64,000 nucleotides of DNA, taken from the NCBI RefSeq assembly GCF_000484535.1, contig NC_022600.1, forward strand, positions 1,922,001 to 1,986,000, read 5' to 3'. Of the stretch, positions 17,668 to 25,730 are shown one piece after another. Numbering within the stretch: position 1 is the first letter of the stretch; each line of letters begins with the position of its first letter. The notes below the pieces were generated by a model that was given only the letters and a program-made list of their open reading frames with translations, was not told the DNA's origin and ran no database searches. This stretch comes from Gloeobacter kilaueensis JS1 (GTDB taxonomy: Bacteria; Cyanobacteriota; Cyanobacteriia; Gloeobacterales; Gloeobacteraceae). A program made the position numbers and the translations under genes.

Positions 17668-18372
17668 GTGGGTGGTCATATTTTACTGGTCGAAGATGAG
17701 CCGAAGCTGGCTCGCTTCGTCGAACTGGAATTGCTGAGCGAGGGCTACCGCGTCCACCTTGCTCCCGACGGCATCGCCGGTCTGACGGCGGCGCGGGAAG
17801 AGCCGCCGGACCTGATTTTGCTCGATTGGGAATTGCCGGGTCTGTCGGGGCTGGAAGTGTGCTGCCGCCTGCGCAAGACCGGCAGCCGGGTGCCGGTGAT
17901 TTTTCTGACGGGCCGCGACGAAGTGAGCGATCGGGTCCGGGGTTTAGACGCCGGAGCGGACGATTACCTCACCAAGCCCTTCAGCATCGAGGAGTTGCTC
18001 GCCCGCATCCGGGTGCGCCTGCGCCAGCAACAGCCCCCAACTGCCGACCCAAACGTGCTCAGCTTCGAGGACGTTCGGCTCAACCGCCTGACGCGGGAAG
18101 TTTTTCGGGGTGAGCGCAGCGTCGAGCTGACGCCCAAAGAGTTCGAGTTGCTGGAGTATTTTTTGACCCACCCCAGACAGGTGGTGACCAAGAGCGGCAT
18201 TCTCGAAACAGTCTGGGGCTACGACTTTATGGGCGACTCGAACATCATCGAAGTCTACGTCCGCAATCTGCGCCTCAAGCTCGAAAAAGAAGGTGAAGCG
18301 CGGCTCATCCAGACCCTGCGGGGCGTAGGCTACATCCTCCGGGTCGTCCCGCCGCTCCCTGGCCACGAGTAG
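17668..18372 (+). CDS. OmpR/PhoB-family response regulator
   Basis: This 234-residue two-domain regulator has a receiver domain over residues 1-118, with the acidic pair E9-D10, the phosphoacceptor D53 (LILLDWELPG), Thr in FLTGRDE and Lys in LTKPFS. A winged-helix DNA-binding domain follows from about residue 130 (LTPKEFELLEYFLTHPRQVVTKSGIL). The start is GTG at 17668 without a clear ribosome-binding site. It faces away from the GH63 gene. A hybrid-free histidine kinase gene lies on the opposite strand 340 bases past its end, with a small periplasmic protein gene between. That kinase is a candidate partner but is not in the same operon. Confidence 0.95.
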   Translation: MGGHILLVEDEPKLARFVELELLSEGYRVHLAPDGIAGLTAAREEPPDLILLDWELPGLSGLEVCCRLRKTGSRVPVIFLTGRDEVSDRVRGLDAGADDYLTKPFSIEELLARIRVRLRQQQPPTADPNVLSFEDVRLNRLTREVFRGERSVELTPKEFELLEYFLTHPRQVVTKSGILETVWGYDFMGDSNIIEVYVRNLRLKLEKEGEARLIQTLRGVGYILRVVPPLPGHE

Positions 18373-18380
18373 CGCTGAAT

Positions 18381-18647
18381 TTAAGATTTGCGGTTCGGCG
18401 GAAATTCTTTTTTCATCGCCGCCATCTCGGTCTTCATGGCACTCAATTCCCGGCGCATGACATCGATTTCTGCCTGCATCTTCTTGAGTTCTTTTTCAAA
18501 GAAGGCGCGCAATTCGGCTGGAGAATCGCCGCCGCTCTTGACATCGGCGCTGCCCTCCTGGGCGAGCAGTACCGGTTCGGCAAAGGCGCTTTGCACGGGC
18601 AGGACGACGAGGGCGGCGCTCAATAGCAGGATCGTCGGTTTGAACAT
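18381..18647 (-). CDS. small exported coiled-coil protein
   Basis: This 88-residue protein starts at the ATG at 18647, preceded by GAGGAG at good spacing. Residues 1-25 form a signal peptide (MFKPTILLLSAALVVLPVQS, cleaved after the following AFA). The mature part is almost entirely a charged helix, with heptads such as ELKKMQAEIDVMRRELSAMK and MKTEMAAMKKEF. A short periplasmic coiled coil or oligomer is expected. No enzyme motif is present and I recognise no family. It converges on the response regulator gene, with only 8 bases between the stop codons. Confidence 0.75.
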   Translation of the reverse strand: MFKPTILLLSAALVVLPVQSAFAEPVLLAQEGSADVKSGGDSPAELRAFFEKELKKMQAEIDVMRRELSAMKTEMAAMKKEFPPNRKS

Positions 18648-18714
18648 CGAATGGCTCCTCAAAGTGTGGTGGACTTATGAGGAATACGCGCCCGGTTCGG
18701 GGAATGGATGAAGT

Positions 18715-19935
18715 CTAATCGGTGGCCCGCAGTCGAATACAGATGGTTGTTCCTTCCGCCGGATTCGAGCGGATGTGCAATTCGCCGCCGTGGGCCTCGA
18801 CGATGCGCCGGACGATCGCAAGTCCCAGCCCGGTTCCTGCCGGTTTGGTCGAAAAAAATGGTTCGGTAACCCTGGGCAGATCCGCCGGGGCGATCGGTTC
18901 CCCGCCGTTGTGGACCGCCAGTTCTACCTGAGCCTGCCCATCGACCGCTAGCTGCCAGGTGATGGGCTCGGTGGGGGTGACAGCCTGAGCGGCGTTCAGG
19001 CCAATATTGATCAAAGCCTGCTTGAGTTTGTCGCGGTCGCCCAGCACCCGCACCGGACCGGGATCGTCGAAGCGCACCCGCTGGCCCTGGGTACGCAACG
19101 AGTCGATCACTTCCTGCACCAACTGGGTGAGATCGACTTCGTGCAGGCGCAGAACCTGGGGCTTGGCGTAGAGCAAAATTTCACTCAAAAGCCGCTCCAG
19201 CCGGGCCGACTCCTCCAGCGCCAGCGCCAGCCGCTCCTGGGCAGCCGCAGGCAGAACCTGACGGCGAAAATAGCGCAGCACCCCGCTTACGGTCGTAAGA
19301 GGATTGCGAATCTCATGGACGATCGACGCGGCAAATTCGCCGATCGCCGCCAGCCGCTCCCGCTCTACCAGCTTTGCCTGGGCAGAGCGCAACTGCTCGG
19401 TGCGCTGGAGGATCTCGGTTTCTAGCGAAGCGTGGAAGTTGCGCTCCCGCTCGTAGAGATGAAAGTTGTCGAGGGCAATCGCCGCCCGCTCCGCGAACAT
19501 CTCGACGATGCGCACCTCCGCCTCCGAGTAGTGCCGCGCGGTGCGGTGAAACGAGCAGATCGAACCGATCACCGTGCCCTGGGGCGTGCGCAGGGGAATA
19601 CCCAGGTACGAGCGATAACCGGCGGGGCCGCGACCGTACTCCGGCTGTTTTTCGACATCGTCCACGATGAGCGTCTGGCCGGTGGCGACCACGTAACCTG
19701 TCAGGCGGCCATGCAGCGGGTAATAGCGGCTGCGCTCGCCCATATCGATGCTGCTTGCCATCACCGTCTCGGTGCCGTCCTCGCAGAAGGTGACCACCGA
19801 CCAGTCGATCCCCAGCAGTTCGCTCACTCCATCGGCGATCGTCTGCAGGTACACCTGCAGGTCGCCGGTGCGGTAACTGAGCGAATAGAGGATGTCCAGC
19901 AGGCGTTGGGCGTTTTGCCAGGGTGGGGCGTTCAT
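18715..19935 (-). CDS. GAF-domain sensor histidine kinase
   Basis: This soluble kinase has 406 residues. A GAF domain spans about residues 15-160 (ADGVSELLGIDWSVVTF through IVEMFAERAAIALDN) and a linker coiled coil follows. The HisKA box FAASIVHEIRNPLTT contains the phosphoacceptor H207, and the HATPase domain has its N box (KLKQALINIGLNAAQ) and G boxes (GTGLGLAIVRRIVEAHGG). No membrane segment or chromophore Cys motif is evident, so the signal is probably a small intracellular ligand. I take the ATG at 19935; an upstream frame to 20007 lacks support. The small coiled-coil gene lies downstream on the same strand. Confidence 0.93.
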   Translation of the reverse strand: MNAPPWQNAQRLLDILYSLSYRTGDLQVYLQTIADGVSELLGIDWSVVTFCEDGTETVMASSIDMGERSRYYPLHGRLTGYVVATGQTLIVDDVEKQPEYGRGPAGYRSYLGIPLRTPQGTVIGSICSFHRTARHYSEAEVRIVEMFAERAAIALDNFHLYERERNFHASLETEILQRTEQLRSAQAKLVERERLAAIGEFAASIVHEIRNPLTTVSGVLRYFRRQVLPAAAQERLALALEESARLERLLSEILLYAKPQVLRLHEVDLTQLVQEVIDSLRTQGQRVRFDDPGPVRVLGDRDKLKQALINIGLNAAQAVTPTEPITWQLAVDGQAQVELAVHNGGEPIAPADLPRVTEPFFSTKPAGTGLGLAIVRRIVEAHGGELHIRSNPAEGTTICIRLRATD

Positions 19936-20127
19936 CGCAGTTACAGTCAGGCTCGGCGGCAGGCTGAATGGTGCCTGAATGTAGATTAACGATTTGCTGA
20001 AGCGCAAATAAATGATCTTTCAGGGATTCGCTGCCATTTTTTGCGCAAACCGTCATCGTCCGATCAGCCCCTGCCGTCATTCTGGAGCCATGACAAACAA
20101 CAGAAAGCCCGGCAAGGAGTTTCCAAT

Positions 20128-20697
20128 ATGTACTGCGAATCTGGCCCATTGAACACGGATTTTCAGTTGTCAACAATCTTCAAGTGCAGCAAATCCCAGG
20201 CAATGGACAGGCTGTACCGGCAGTACAACCGCCTGGTCTTCCGCACCGCCTATCGGCTCATGGGCAACTTTCAGGAAGCGGAAGATCTGGTGCAGGAAAT
20301 CTTTCTTGCCCTCTGGCATCGCTTTCCCTACGACCCGCGCCGGGGCACGATAGAGAGTTTTTTGCGCACCCTCACCCGCTCGCGCTCGATCGACCGCCTG
20401 CGCAGCCAGCAAGCCTCCCGCCGCTCCCTCGAACGGCTGGGCAAAAATCAACAGAGCCTGCCGCAGCCTCCTGCTCCCCTCGATCGCTGTGCCGAGGAGG
20501 AGCGTTCCGCCGGCCTGCGCGCCGCCCTCAGCCAGCTACCCGCCCCCCAGCGCCAGGTGCTGGAACTTGCCTACTACGCCGGCCTCAGCCAGAGCACGAT
20601 CGCCAGAACCTGCAATGCGCCCCTCGGCACCGTCAAAAGCTGGGCCAGACAGGGCCAGCGCAACCTGCGCCGCGAGATCGAAAAAAGTGGAGTGTAG
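20128..20697 (+). CDS. ECF-type sigma-70 family RNA polymerase sigma factor
   Basis: This 189-residue protein has sigma region 2 (RLYRQYNRLVFRTAYRLMGN, then EAEDLVQEIFLALW) and region 4 (LSQLPAPQRQVLELAYYAGL, then IARTCNAPLGTVKSWARQGQ), joined by a short linker without region 3. This is the ECF plan. The ATG at 20128 is strongly supported by AAGGAG at eight bases. No anti-sigma gene is next to it: argJ follows after 76 bases and the histidine kinase gene is divergent. Its regulon is unknown. Confidence 0.92.
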   Translation: MYCESGPLNTDFQLSTIFKCSKSQAMDRLYRQYNRLVFRTAYRLMGNFQEAEDLVQEIFLALWHRFPYDPRRGTIESFLRTLTRSRSIDRLRSQQASRRSLERLGKNQQSLPQPPAPLDRCAEEERSAGLRAALSQLPAPQRQVLELAYYAGLSQSTIARTCNAPLGTVKSWARQGQRNLRREIEKSGV

Positions 20698-20773
20698 GTA
20701 TGCGAGTTTAAGGAGGCTGCCCTCCCAGACATGGACAATCCTATAATCGCTTCGGATACGAGCGAGAAGCGAT

Positions 20774-21994
20774 GTGAGCGATTGGAACTGGGTTGAGGGT
20801 GGTATAACGGCGGCGCGCGGATTTCGAGCATCGGGAATGATCAGCGGCATCAAACCTTCCGGTAAGCCGGATCTGGCCCTCGTTTTTTCAGAAGTACCGG
20901 CAACAGCGGCGGGAGCATTTACGACCAACCTCGTGCAGGCCGCCTCGGTCATCTACGACCGGGAACTCCTCAAGCGACGCGAGAGCGTGCGCGCCATCGT
21001 CGTCAACTCCGGCAACGCCAACGCCGCTACTGGCGAGGCGGGCTACCGGGCTGTTCTGGACACAGCCCGGCTGCTGGCCGATCTGCTCGCGATCGAGCCG
21101 GAGGAGGTGCTCGTCGCCTCCACCGGTGTCATCGGTGTGCCTCTGCCCGTCGAGAAGATCCAGGCTGCTGCGCCGCAGCTGGTGGCAGACGCCGCAGCGG
21201 ATGGTTCTGAGCGGGCAGCCGAAGCGATCTTGACCACTGACCTTGTTCGCAAGCAGTGCGCTCTGAGCGCCGTTATCGCCGGCAAGACCGTCCACGTGGG
21301 CGGGATCGCCAAAGGGTCCGGGATGATCCATCCGCAGATGGCGACGATGCTCGCCTTTATCACCTGCGACTGTGCCGTCGCCGCGCCGCTCTGGCGGCAG
21401 ATCGTCCGGCGGGCGGTGGACCGCTCCTTCAACCAGATCACCGTAGACGGCGATACCAGTACCAACGATCTGCTCGTCGCCCTGGCAAACGGCGAGGCCA
21501 AAAATTCACTCATCGATGACCCGCACAGCCCGCAGGCAGAACTGCTGGAGCAGATGGTCACCGCCGTCTGCATCGACCTCGCCCAAAAAGTTGTCCGCGA
21601 CGGCGAGGGGGCAACCAAGGTGGTCGAGGTGCAGGTCAAAGGGGCAGCCGACGATGCCGCCGCCCGTCAGATCGCCCTTACGGTGGCAGGTTCGTCGCTC
21701 GTCAAAGCGGCGATGTTCGGCAACGATCCAAACTGGGGGCGGCTGGCGGCAGCAGCGGGCCGGGCCGGAGTTCGCTTCGATCCCGAGAAGCTGGCGATTC
21801 GCCTGGGCACCTTTGCCCTGATGGAGGCGGGGCAGCCCCTCGTCTTTGACCGGGCAGCCGCTTCGCACTATCTCAAGAGCGCACCGACGGTCGTAGTCTT
21901 TTTGCAGGTCGGCGAGCAGGCTGGAACTGGGACGGCCTGGGGCTGCGATTTGAGCTACGATTATGTCAAGATCAACGCCGAGTATACGACCTGA
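20774..21994 (+). CDS. argJ: bifunctional ornithine acetyltransferase / N-acetylglutamate synthase ArgJ
   Basis: ArgJ moves the acetyl group from N-acetylornithine to glutamate, recycling acetate in arginine synthesis, and may also make N-acetylglutamate from acetyl-CoA. The precursor of 406 residues self-cleaves between Ala190 and Thr191 in GSGMIHPQMATMLAF; the new N-terminal Thr is the nucleophile. The oxyanion-hole phrase ASTGVIGVPLP is also present. The start is GTG at 20774, which gives the normal family N-terminus (WVEGGITAARGFRASG). No other arg gene is near. An in-frame open stretch continues for 51 codons beyond the stop. Confidence 0.96.
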   Translation: MSDWNWVEGGITAARGFRASGMISGIKPSGKPDLALVFSEVPATAAGAFTTNLVQAASVIYDRELLKRRESVRAIVVNSGNANAATGEAGYRAVLDTARLLADLLAIEPEEVLVASTGVIGVPLPVEKIQAAAPQLVADAAADGSERAAEAILTTDLVRKQCALSAVIAGKTVHVGGIAKGSGMIHPQMATMLAFITCDCAVAAPLWRQIVRRAVDRSFNQITVDGDTSTNDLLVALANGEAKNSLIDDPHSPQAELLEQMVTAVCIDLAQKVVRDGEGATKVVEVQVKGAADDAAARQIALTVAGSSLVKAAMFGNDPNWGRLAAAAGRAGVRFDPEKLAIRLGTFALMEAGQPLVFDRAAASHYLKSAPTVVVFLQVGEQAGTGTAWGCDLSYDYVKINAEYTT

Positions 21995-22302
21995 AAAAGT
22001 ATCACTGTCGTAGGCGGGTTGCTGTCTGCTGACGACGAACTTGTTGCCGTTGGAGCAGGTTGGGAAAGCACCGATAAGCTACCGGAACCGGCCATCGGTG
22101 CTATCGCCAGTGCAAGCAACGATCAGCTATCAAACGGAAAACAATAAATAACACCAAAATTTTACATTTACTCGATCAACAACACTTGTATCGGTTATAT
22201 GATCGCGGTCAGCAGGCGCGGCTCGGGGGGAAATACAGAGAGAGCCTCGCCCTTTCCTACTTAGCGATCGTCCGGTGCGTACACCGGAAATATAGGGTTG
22301 AT
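21995..22302. other. 308-bp intergenic region with stem-loops
   Basis: This lies between convergent argJ and the glycosyltransferase gene. AGCACCGAT at 22067-22075 pairs exactly with ATCGGTGCT at 22094-22102, and the loop holds a smaller CCGG/CCGG stem. A second exact stem pairs TCCGGTG (22271-22277) with CACCGGA (22282-22288). Neither has a T tract. The first 150 bases stay open in the argJ frame until a TAA. No recognisable gene is present. Confidence 0.5.
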
Positions 22303-23337
22303 TTAGCGAAAGTCTGTCAGCACCCGTGCGGTGAGCATGGCGCTGCGGCTCCAGCGAAACTGCTCTACCCGCTGCAGTCCCCGCGCTATACAGTCCTGGC
22401 GGAGGCCGGGCCGGGCCAGATAAAAGCAGATCTTCTCGGCGAGGGCACGGTGGTCGAGGGCATCGAAGCATAGCTCCGCGTCGCCCACCACTTCTATGAG
22501 GGACGATCCAGCCGCCGCCAGCGCCACCACCCCGCAGGCCATCGCTTCGAGCACCGGCAGCCCGAATCCCTCGCACAGCGACGGATAAACGAACAGATCC
22601 GCGTTGGCGTACAGGGCAGGCAGATCCGCGTCGGCGACGTAGCCCAGCAGGCGGATACCTGCGGTCTGGTCGGGTGCAACATCGACGTCGGCAAAGTTGC
22701 GGTGGCGATCGCCTGCGATCAAGAGTTCGTAGCCCCTCAGGCCCAGGTGCCGCTGGGCGTAGGAGAACGCCTTCAGCAGGGTTGCAACGTTCTTGCGCGG
22801 CTCCAGCGAGCCTACGTAGAGCAGATACGGTGCGCCGATACCGTAGCGGGTGCGGATTGCGGAGGACGCCGAGCGCAGCGACGGCACAAACCGTTCGCTC
22901 ACGCCGTTGGGTACCACCGTCACTTTTTTTTCGTCCACGCCGGTGCCGGCGAGAATCTGGCGGCGCGAAAATTCGGAGACGGTGAGGATGTGGAGAGCCC
23001 GGCGGGCTAAAAGCGGGATGAGGGTGCGGTAGTAGAGCTGAAAGGCGGGCCGGTAGAACTGGGGATAGACCAGCGGCACGACATCGTGCAGGGTGATCAC
23101 GTTGGCCGGATGGGCGAGCGGTGCCAGGTTGCAGGGATTGAAGAGCACCGTATCGCGGGCGAGCCGAGCAGGCAGAATGGCCTGCTCCCACAGGTGCTGG
23201 TAAGCGCTCTGGGCGGAGCGGGGGCGCTCGACGCGCAGCGGCCCGTACTCGGGCAGGCGGGCAAGCAGCTCGTGGGCGTAGCGCTCGACGCCTGTGATCC
23301 GTTTTCTGAGCAAAAATCGGCCATTGACGGCGATCAT
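22303..23337 (-). CDS. GT4-family glycosyltransferase
   Basis: This GT-B fold glycosyltransferase of 344 residues likely adds a sugar to a lipid-linked exopolysaccharide precursor at the cytosolic face. The GT4 marks are visible: LLYVGSLEPRKN in the nucleotide-sugar domain and YPSLCEGFGLPVLEAMACG, which holds the EX7E motif. The N-terminal acceptor domain has GVERYAHELLARL and ITLHDVVPLVYP. The ATG at 23337 gives the proper start; an in-frame extension to 23457 overlaps the Wzc gene and is not credible. It sits 10 bases after the Wzc stop on the same strand, so both genes probably form one operon. Confidence 0.92.
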   Translation of the reverse strand: MIAVNGRFLLRKRITGVERYAHELLARLPEYGPLRVERPRSAQSAYQHLWEQAILPARLARDTVLFNPCNLAPLAHPANVITLHDVVPLVYPQFYRPAFQLYYRTLIPLLARRALHILTVSEFSRRQILAGTGVDEKKVTVVPNGVSERFVPSLRSASSAIRTRYGIGAPYLLYVGSLEPRKNVATLLKAFSYAQRHLGLRGYELLIAGDRHRNFADVDVAPDQTAGIRLLGYVADADLPALYANADLFVYPSLCEGFGLPVLEAMACGVVALAAAGSSLIEVVGDAELCFDALDHRALAEKICFYLARPGLRQDCIARGLQRVEQFRWSRSAMLTARVLTDFR

Positions 23338-23347
23338 GGCTGCGCCA

Positions 23348-25657
23348 TCAGGGGCGGGATTTGCTGTCCTGGCGGGCGCTGAAGATCTGATACCACTTGC
23401 GGGAGCTGCCCTTGCCGTTGCCGTTCGTCGCGTAGGCTCTGCCGTTGCCGCTGCCATTTTTGGTGCTCACGGCGAGACTGTCGGTAGAACGGGTCTGGTA
23501 GCGGTTGTAGTAGTAGTACTCGCTGTGGCCTTCGTTGGCGGCGATCGTGCCGTTGACGATCTGGCCTAAAAGCCGGATGCCGGGGCGCTTGAGGCTCTCG
23601 CGGACCTTGACGAGGATGCGCTTGTTGGCGACGGTGGGCCGCACCACCAGCACCAGACCGTCGCTGAGGGCAGTGAGTGCCAGGGCGTCAGCGGCGGCGG
23701 TGACGGGCGGGGTGTCAAAGAGGATGAGGTCAAATTCGGCGCGCCACTGCGCCAGCAGTTCCGGCAGTTGGCGCGACTCCAGAAGCGCCAGCGGATTCGG
23801 CGGCATCGGTCCAGCCGTAAGAAGCGACAGCCGCTCAAGCCCTGGCGGCTGCACGAGCAGATCGCGCCAGTTGCCTTCGCCCGTCAGCAAAGTCGAGAGG
23901 CCCTGCTGGTTTGACACCTCCCAGAGCTTGTGCTGACGGGGTTTGCGCAGATCGGCGTCGATGAGGAGCACCCGCGCCCCTGACTGGGCACTGACGATCG
24001 CCAGGTTGGCCACCGTCGTCGATTTGCCCTCCTGGGGGCTGGCGCTGGTAAAGACCACCGCTGTGAGCGGGCTCTCGGCGCTCAAAAATTTGAGATAGGT
24101 GCGCACCGAACGGTAGGCTTCGCTCATCGGTGAGAGCGGATCGCTCTGGGCGACGAGCCCCGGCCCCTCCGCGCCGGTCCAGCGGGGAATCGTGCCCAGT
24201 AGTGGCGTCCCAAGCAGGCTGGTCGCCTCCTCGACCGTCTGGAGCGAATCGTCGAAGAACTCGCGCCCGTAGGCGACCAGCATCGCCAGAATCGCTCCTA
24301 AAAGTGCCCCGGCCCCCAGGTTTAACAGCGGACTGGGCCAGGCAGGCAACTCTGGGGCCACGGCTGGTTCGATGAGTTCAGCGTTGCCGATATTTTGGGC
24401 CTCAAGAATCCGGTACTCGTGAAACTTGGTCTGCAAGAGCTTGTAGGCGGCGCTGTCCGCCTCCACCTGCCGCTCCAACTGGCGCTGGGTCTCCTCCAGC
24501 CTGGGCATCGCCGCCACCTGGGAGCTGTAGCGCTCAGAGACGCTATTTAAGGCGTCGGTGCGGGTGCGGGCGGCCAGTTCTTCTACCCGCGCATCGACGA
24601 GATCTTTGAGCAGTTTCTGGCGCACCAGGTCGAGGCGGGGGAGATTGTCCTTCGTCGCCGGAGCCTGGGCCTCGGCGGCCACACTCGCATCGACCAGCGA
24701 ATCGGGCAGCCCAGGCTGGCCCAACAGGCGGCCCGCTTCGGTCTTGAGCAGGGCGCGCAGGGCGTTGCGCTGCTTGATGAGCCGGTCTACGTCCGGATAA
24801 TTGTCCTGGTACTGGGCGCGGGCGAGGGCGAGCTTCGATTCGACTTCTACGAGATCCTTGCGCAGTTCGCTCATCCCGTCGCTGCTGGAGAGGGCACCGG
24901 CCACCAGCGCTTCTTTTTCAGAAAGTCCGCCCATGCGGCTCGCGATTGCCCCGGCGCGGGTCTGGGCCTCGGCCAGCTTGACAGCCGCCTGGGCCTGCTC
25001 GCTTTTGAATTCGGCCAGTTGCTTGACGACCGCCTGCTGTTCTTCGGGCAGGGCAACGCTGCCGTAGCGCTCCTTAAATTCGCGCAACCGGCGCTCGGAG
25101 TCGCGCAGGCGCTGCTCCATCTTTGGGAGCTGGCTCTCGACAAAGGTGCGGGTCGAGGACGCCTCGGCCCGGTTCTGCTGCACATTCTCGACGATGTAAG
25201 CCTGGGCGAGGGTGTTGACGACTTTTGCCGCCAATTCCGGATTGAACTCGCGGTAGCGGATCACAAGCAGGTCGGTGCGCCTGAGTGTCTCGACTTTGAG
25301 AGCTTTGAGAAATTTTTCGGGCCGGAGGAGCTGCCCCCGCCGCTGGGGATCTTTGAGCTGGAGGGTGCGGATCACCTTCTCGACCAGAGGCCGCGACTGG
25401 ATAATTTCTGCCTGGGTGTCGAGGGGATTGCCGAAGGCGACCGAGTCGAGCTGGCCCAGCGAACCGCGTAGACTTCTTGCCGGGTTTTCGCTTCCCACCG
25501 CTGTGTCTTTTTGCTTAAAAAGCAGGCGGCCCTTCGCTTCCCAGACCGAAGGTGAGGTGAAGGTCCAGACCGCCACACCCGCCACCACCAGGACAAATAC
25601 CCCTCCGGCATACAAGCGGTGGCGGTTCAGTACTCGCAAATAGTCGCGCAGGCCCAC
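23348..25657 (-). CDS. polysaccharide co-polymerase / tyrosine autokinase, Wzc type
   Basis: This 769-residue inner-membrane protein controls chain length and export of exopolysaccharide. It has a Wzz domain with a first membrane span near residues 16-35, a long periplasmic coiled coil (about 150-420) and a second span near 440. The cytoplasmic BY-kinase domain carries Walker A in SASPQEGKSTTVANLAI, Walker A' VLLIDADLRKP and Walker B LILFDTPP. A tyrosine cluster EYYYYNRY near the C-terminus is the expected autophosphorylation site, and a basic tail follows. The start is GTG at 25657 behind GAGGAG. The glycosyltransferase gene follows directly, and an inverted repeat lies just upstream. Confidence 0.93.
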   Translation of the reverse strand: MGLRDYLRVLNRHRLYAGGVFVLVVAGVAVWTFTSPSVWEAKGRLLFKQKDTAVGSENPARSLRGSLGQLDSVAFGNPLDTQAEIIQSRPLVEKVIRTLQLKDPQRRGQLLRPEKFLKALKVETLRRTDLLVIRYREFNPELAAKVVNTLAQAYIVENVQQNRAEASSTRTFVESQLPKMEQRLRDSERRLREFKERYGSVALPEEQQAVVKQLAEFKSEQAQAAVKLAEAQTRAGAIASRMGGLSEKEALVAGALSSSDGMSELRKDLVEVESKLALARAQYQDNYPDVDRLIKQRNALRALLKTEAGRLLGQPGLPDSLVDASVAAEAQAPATKDNLPRLDLVRQKLLKDLVDARVEELAARTRTDALNSVSERYSSQVAAMPRLEETQRQLERQVEADSAAYKLLQTKFHEYRILEAQNIGNAELIEPAVAPELPAWPSPLLNLGAGALLGAILAMLVAYGREFFDDSLQTVEEATSLLGTPLLGTIPRWTGAEGPGLVAQSDPLSPMSEAYRSVRTYLKFLSAESPLTAVVFTSASPQEGKSTTVANLAIVSAQSGARVLLIDADLRKPRQHKLWEVSNQQGLSTLLTGEGNWRDLLVQPPGLERLSLLTAGPMPPNPLALLESRQLPELLAQWRAEFDLILFDTPPVTAAADALALTALSDGLVLVVRPTVANKRILVKVRESLKRPGIRLLGQIVNGTIAANEGHSEYYYYNRYQTRSTDSLAVSTKNGSGNGRAYATNGNGKGSSRKWYQIFSARQDSKSRP

Positions 25658-25691
25658 AATCGCTCCTCAAAAGACGAAGATCTCGCACCCA

Positions 25692-25710
25692 AACTGTACA
25701 CCATACAGTT
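25692..25710. promoter_or_regulatory. inverted repeat upstream of the Wzc gene
   Basis: AACTGTA at 25692-25698 and TACAGTT at 25704-25710 are exact inverted repeats with a 5-base spacer, 35 bases ahead of the Wzc GTG and inside the 73-base gap after the S9 peptidase gene. There is no T tract, so an operator is more likely than a terminator. Confidence 0.4.
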
Positions 25711-25730
25711 CGTATTTTCCGCGACATGGG

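Noticed and set aside
22130-23191. 353-codon frame overlapping the glycosyltransferase on the same strand
   Set aside because: It is an alternative frame of the GT4 gene, very Arg/Pro rich, while the GT4 frame has all expected motifs.
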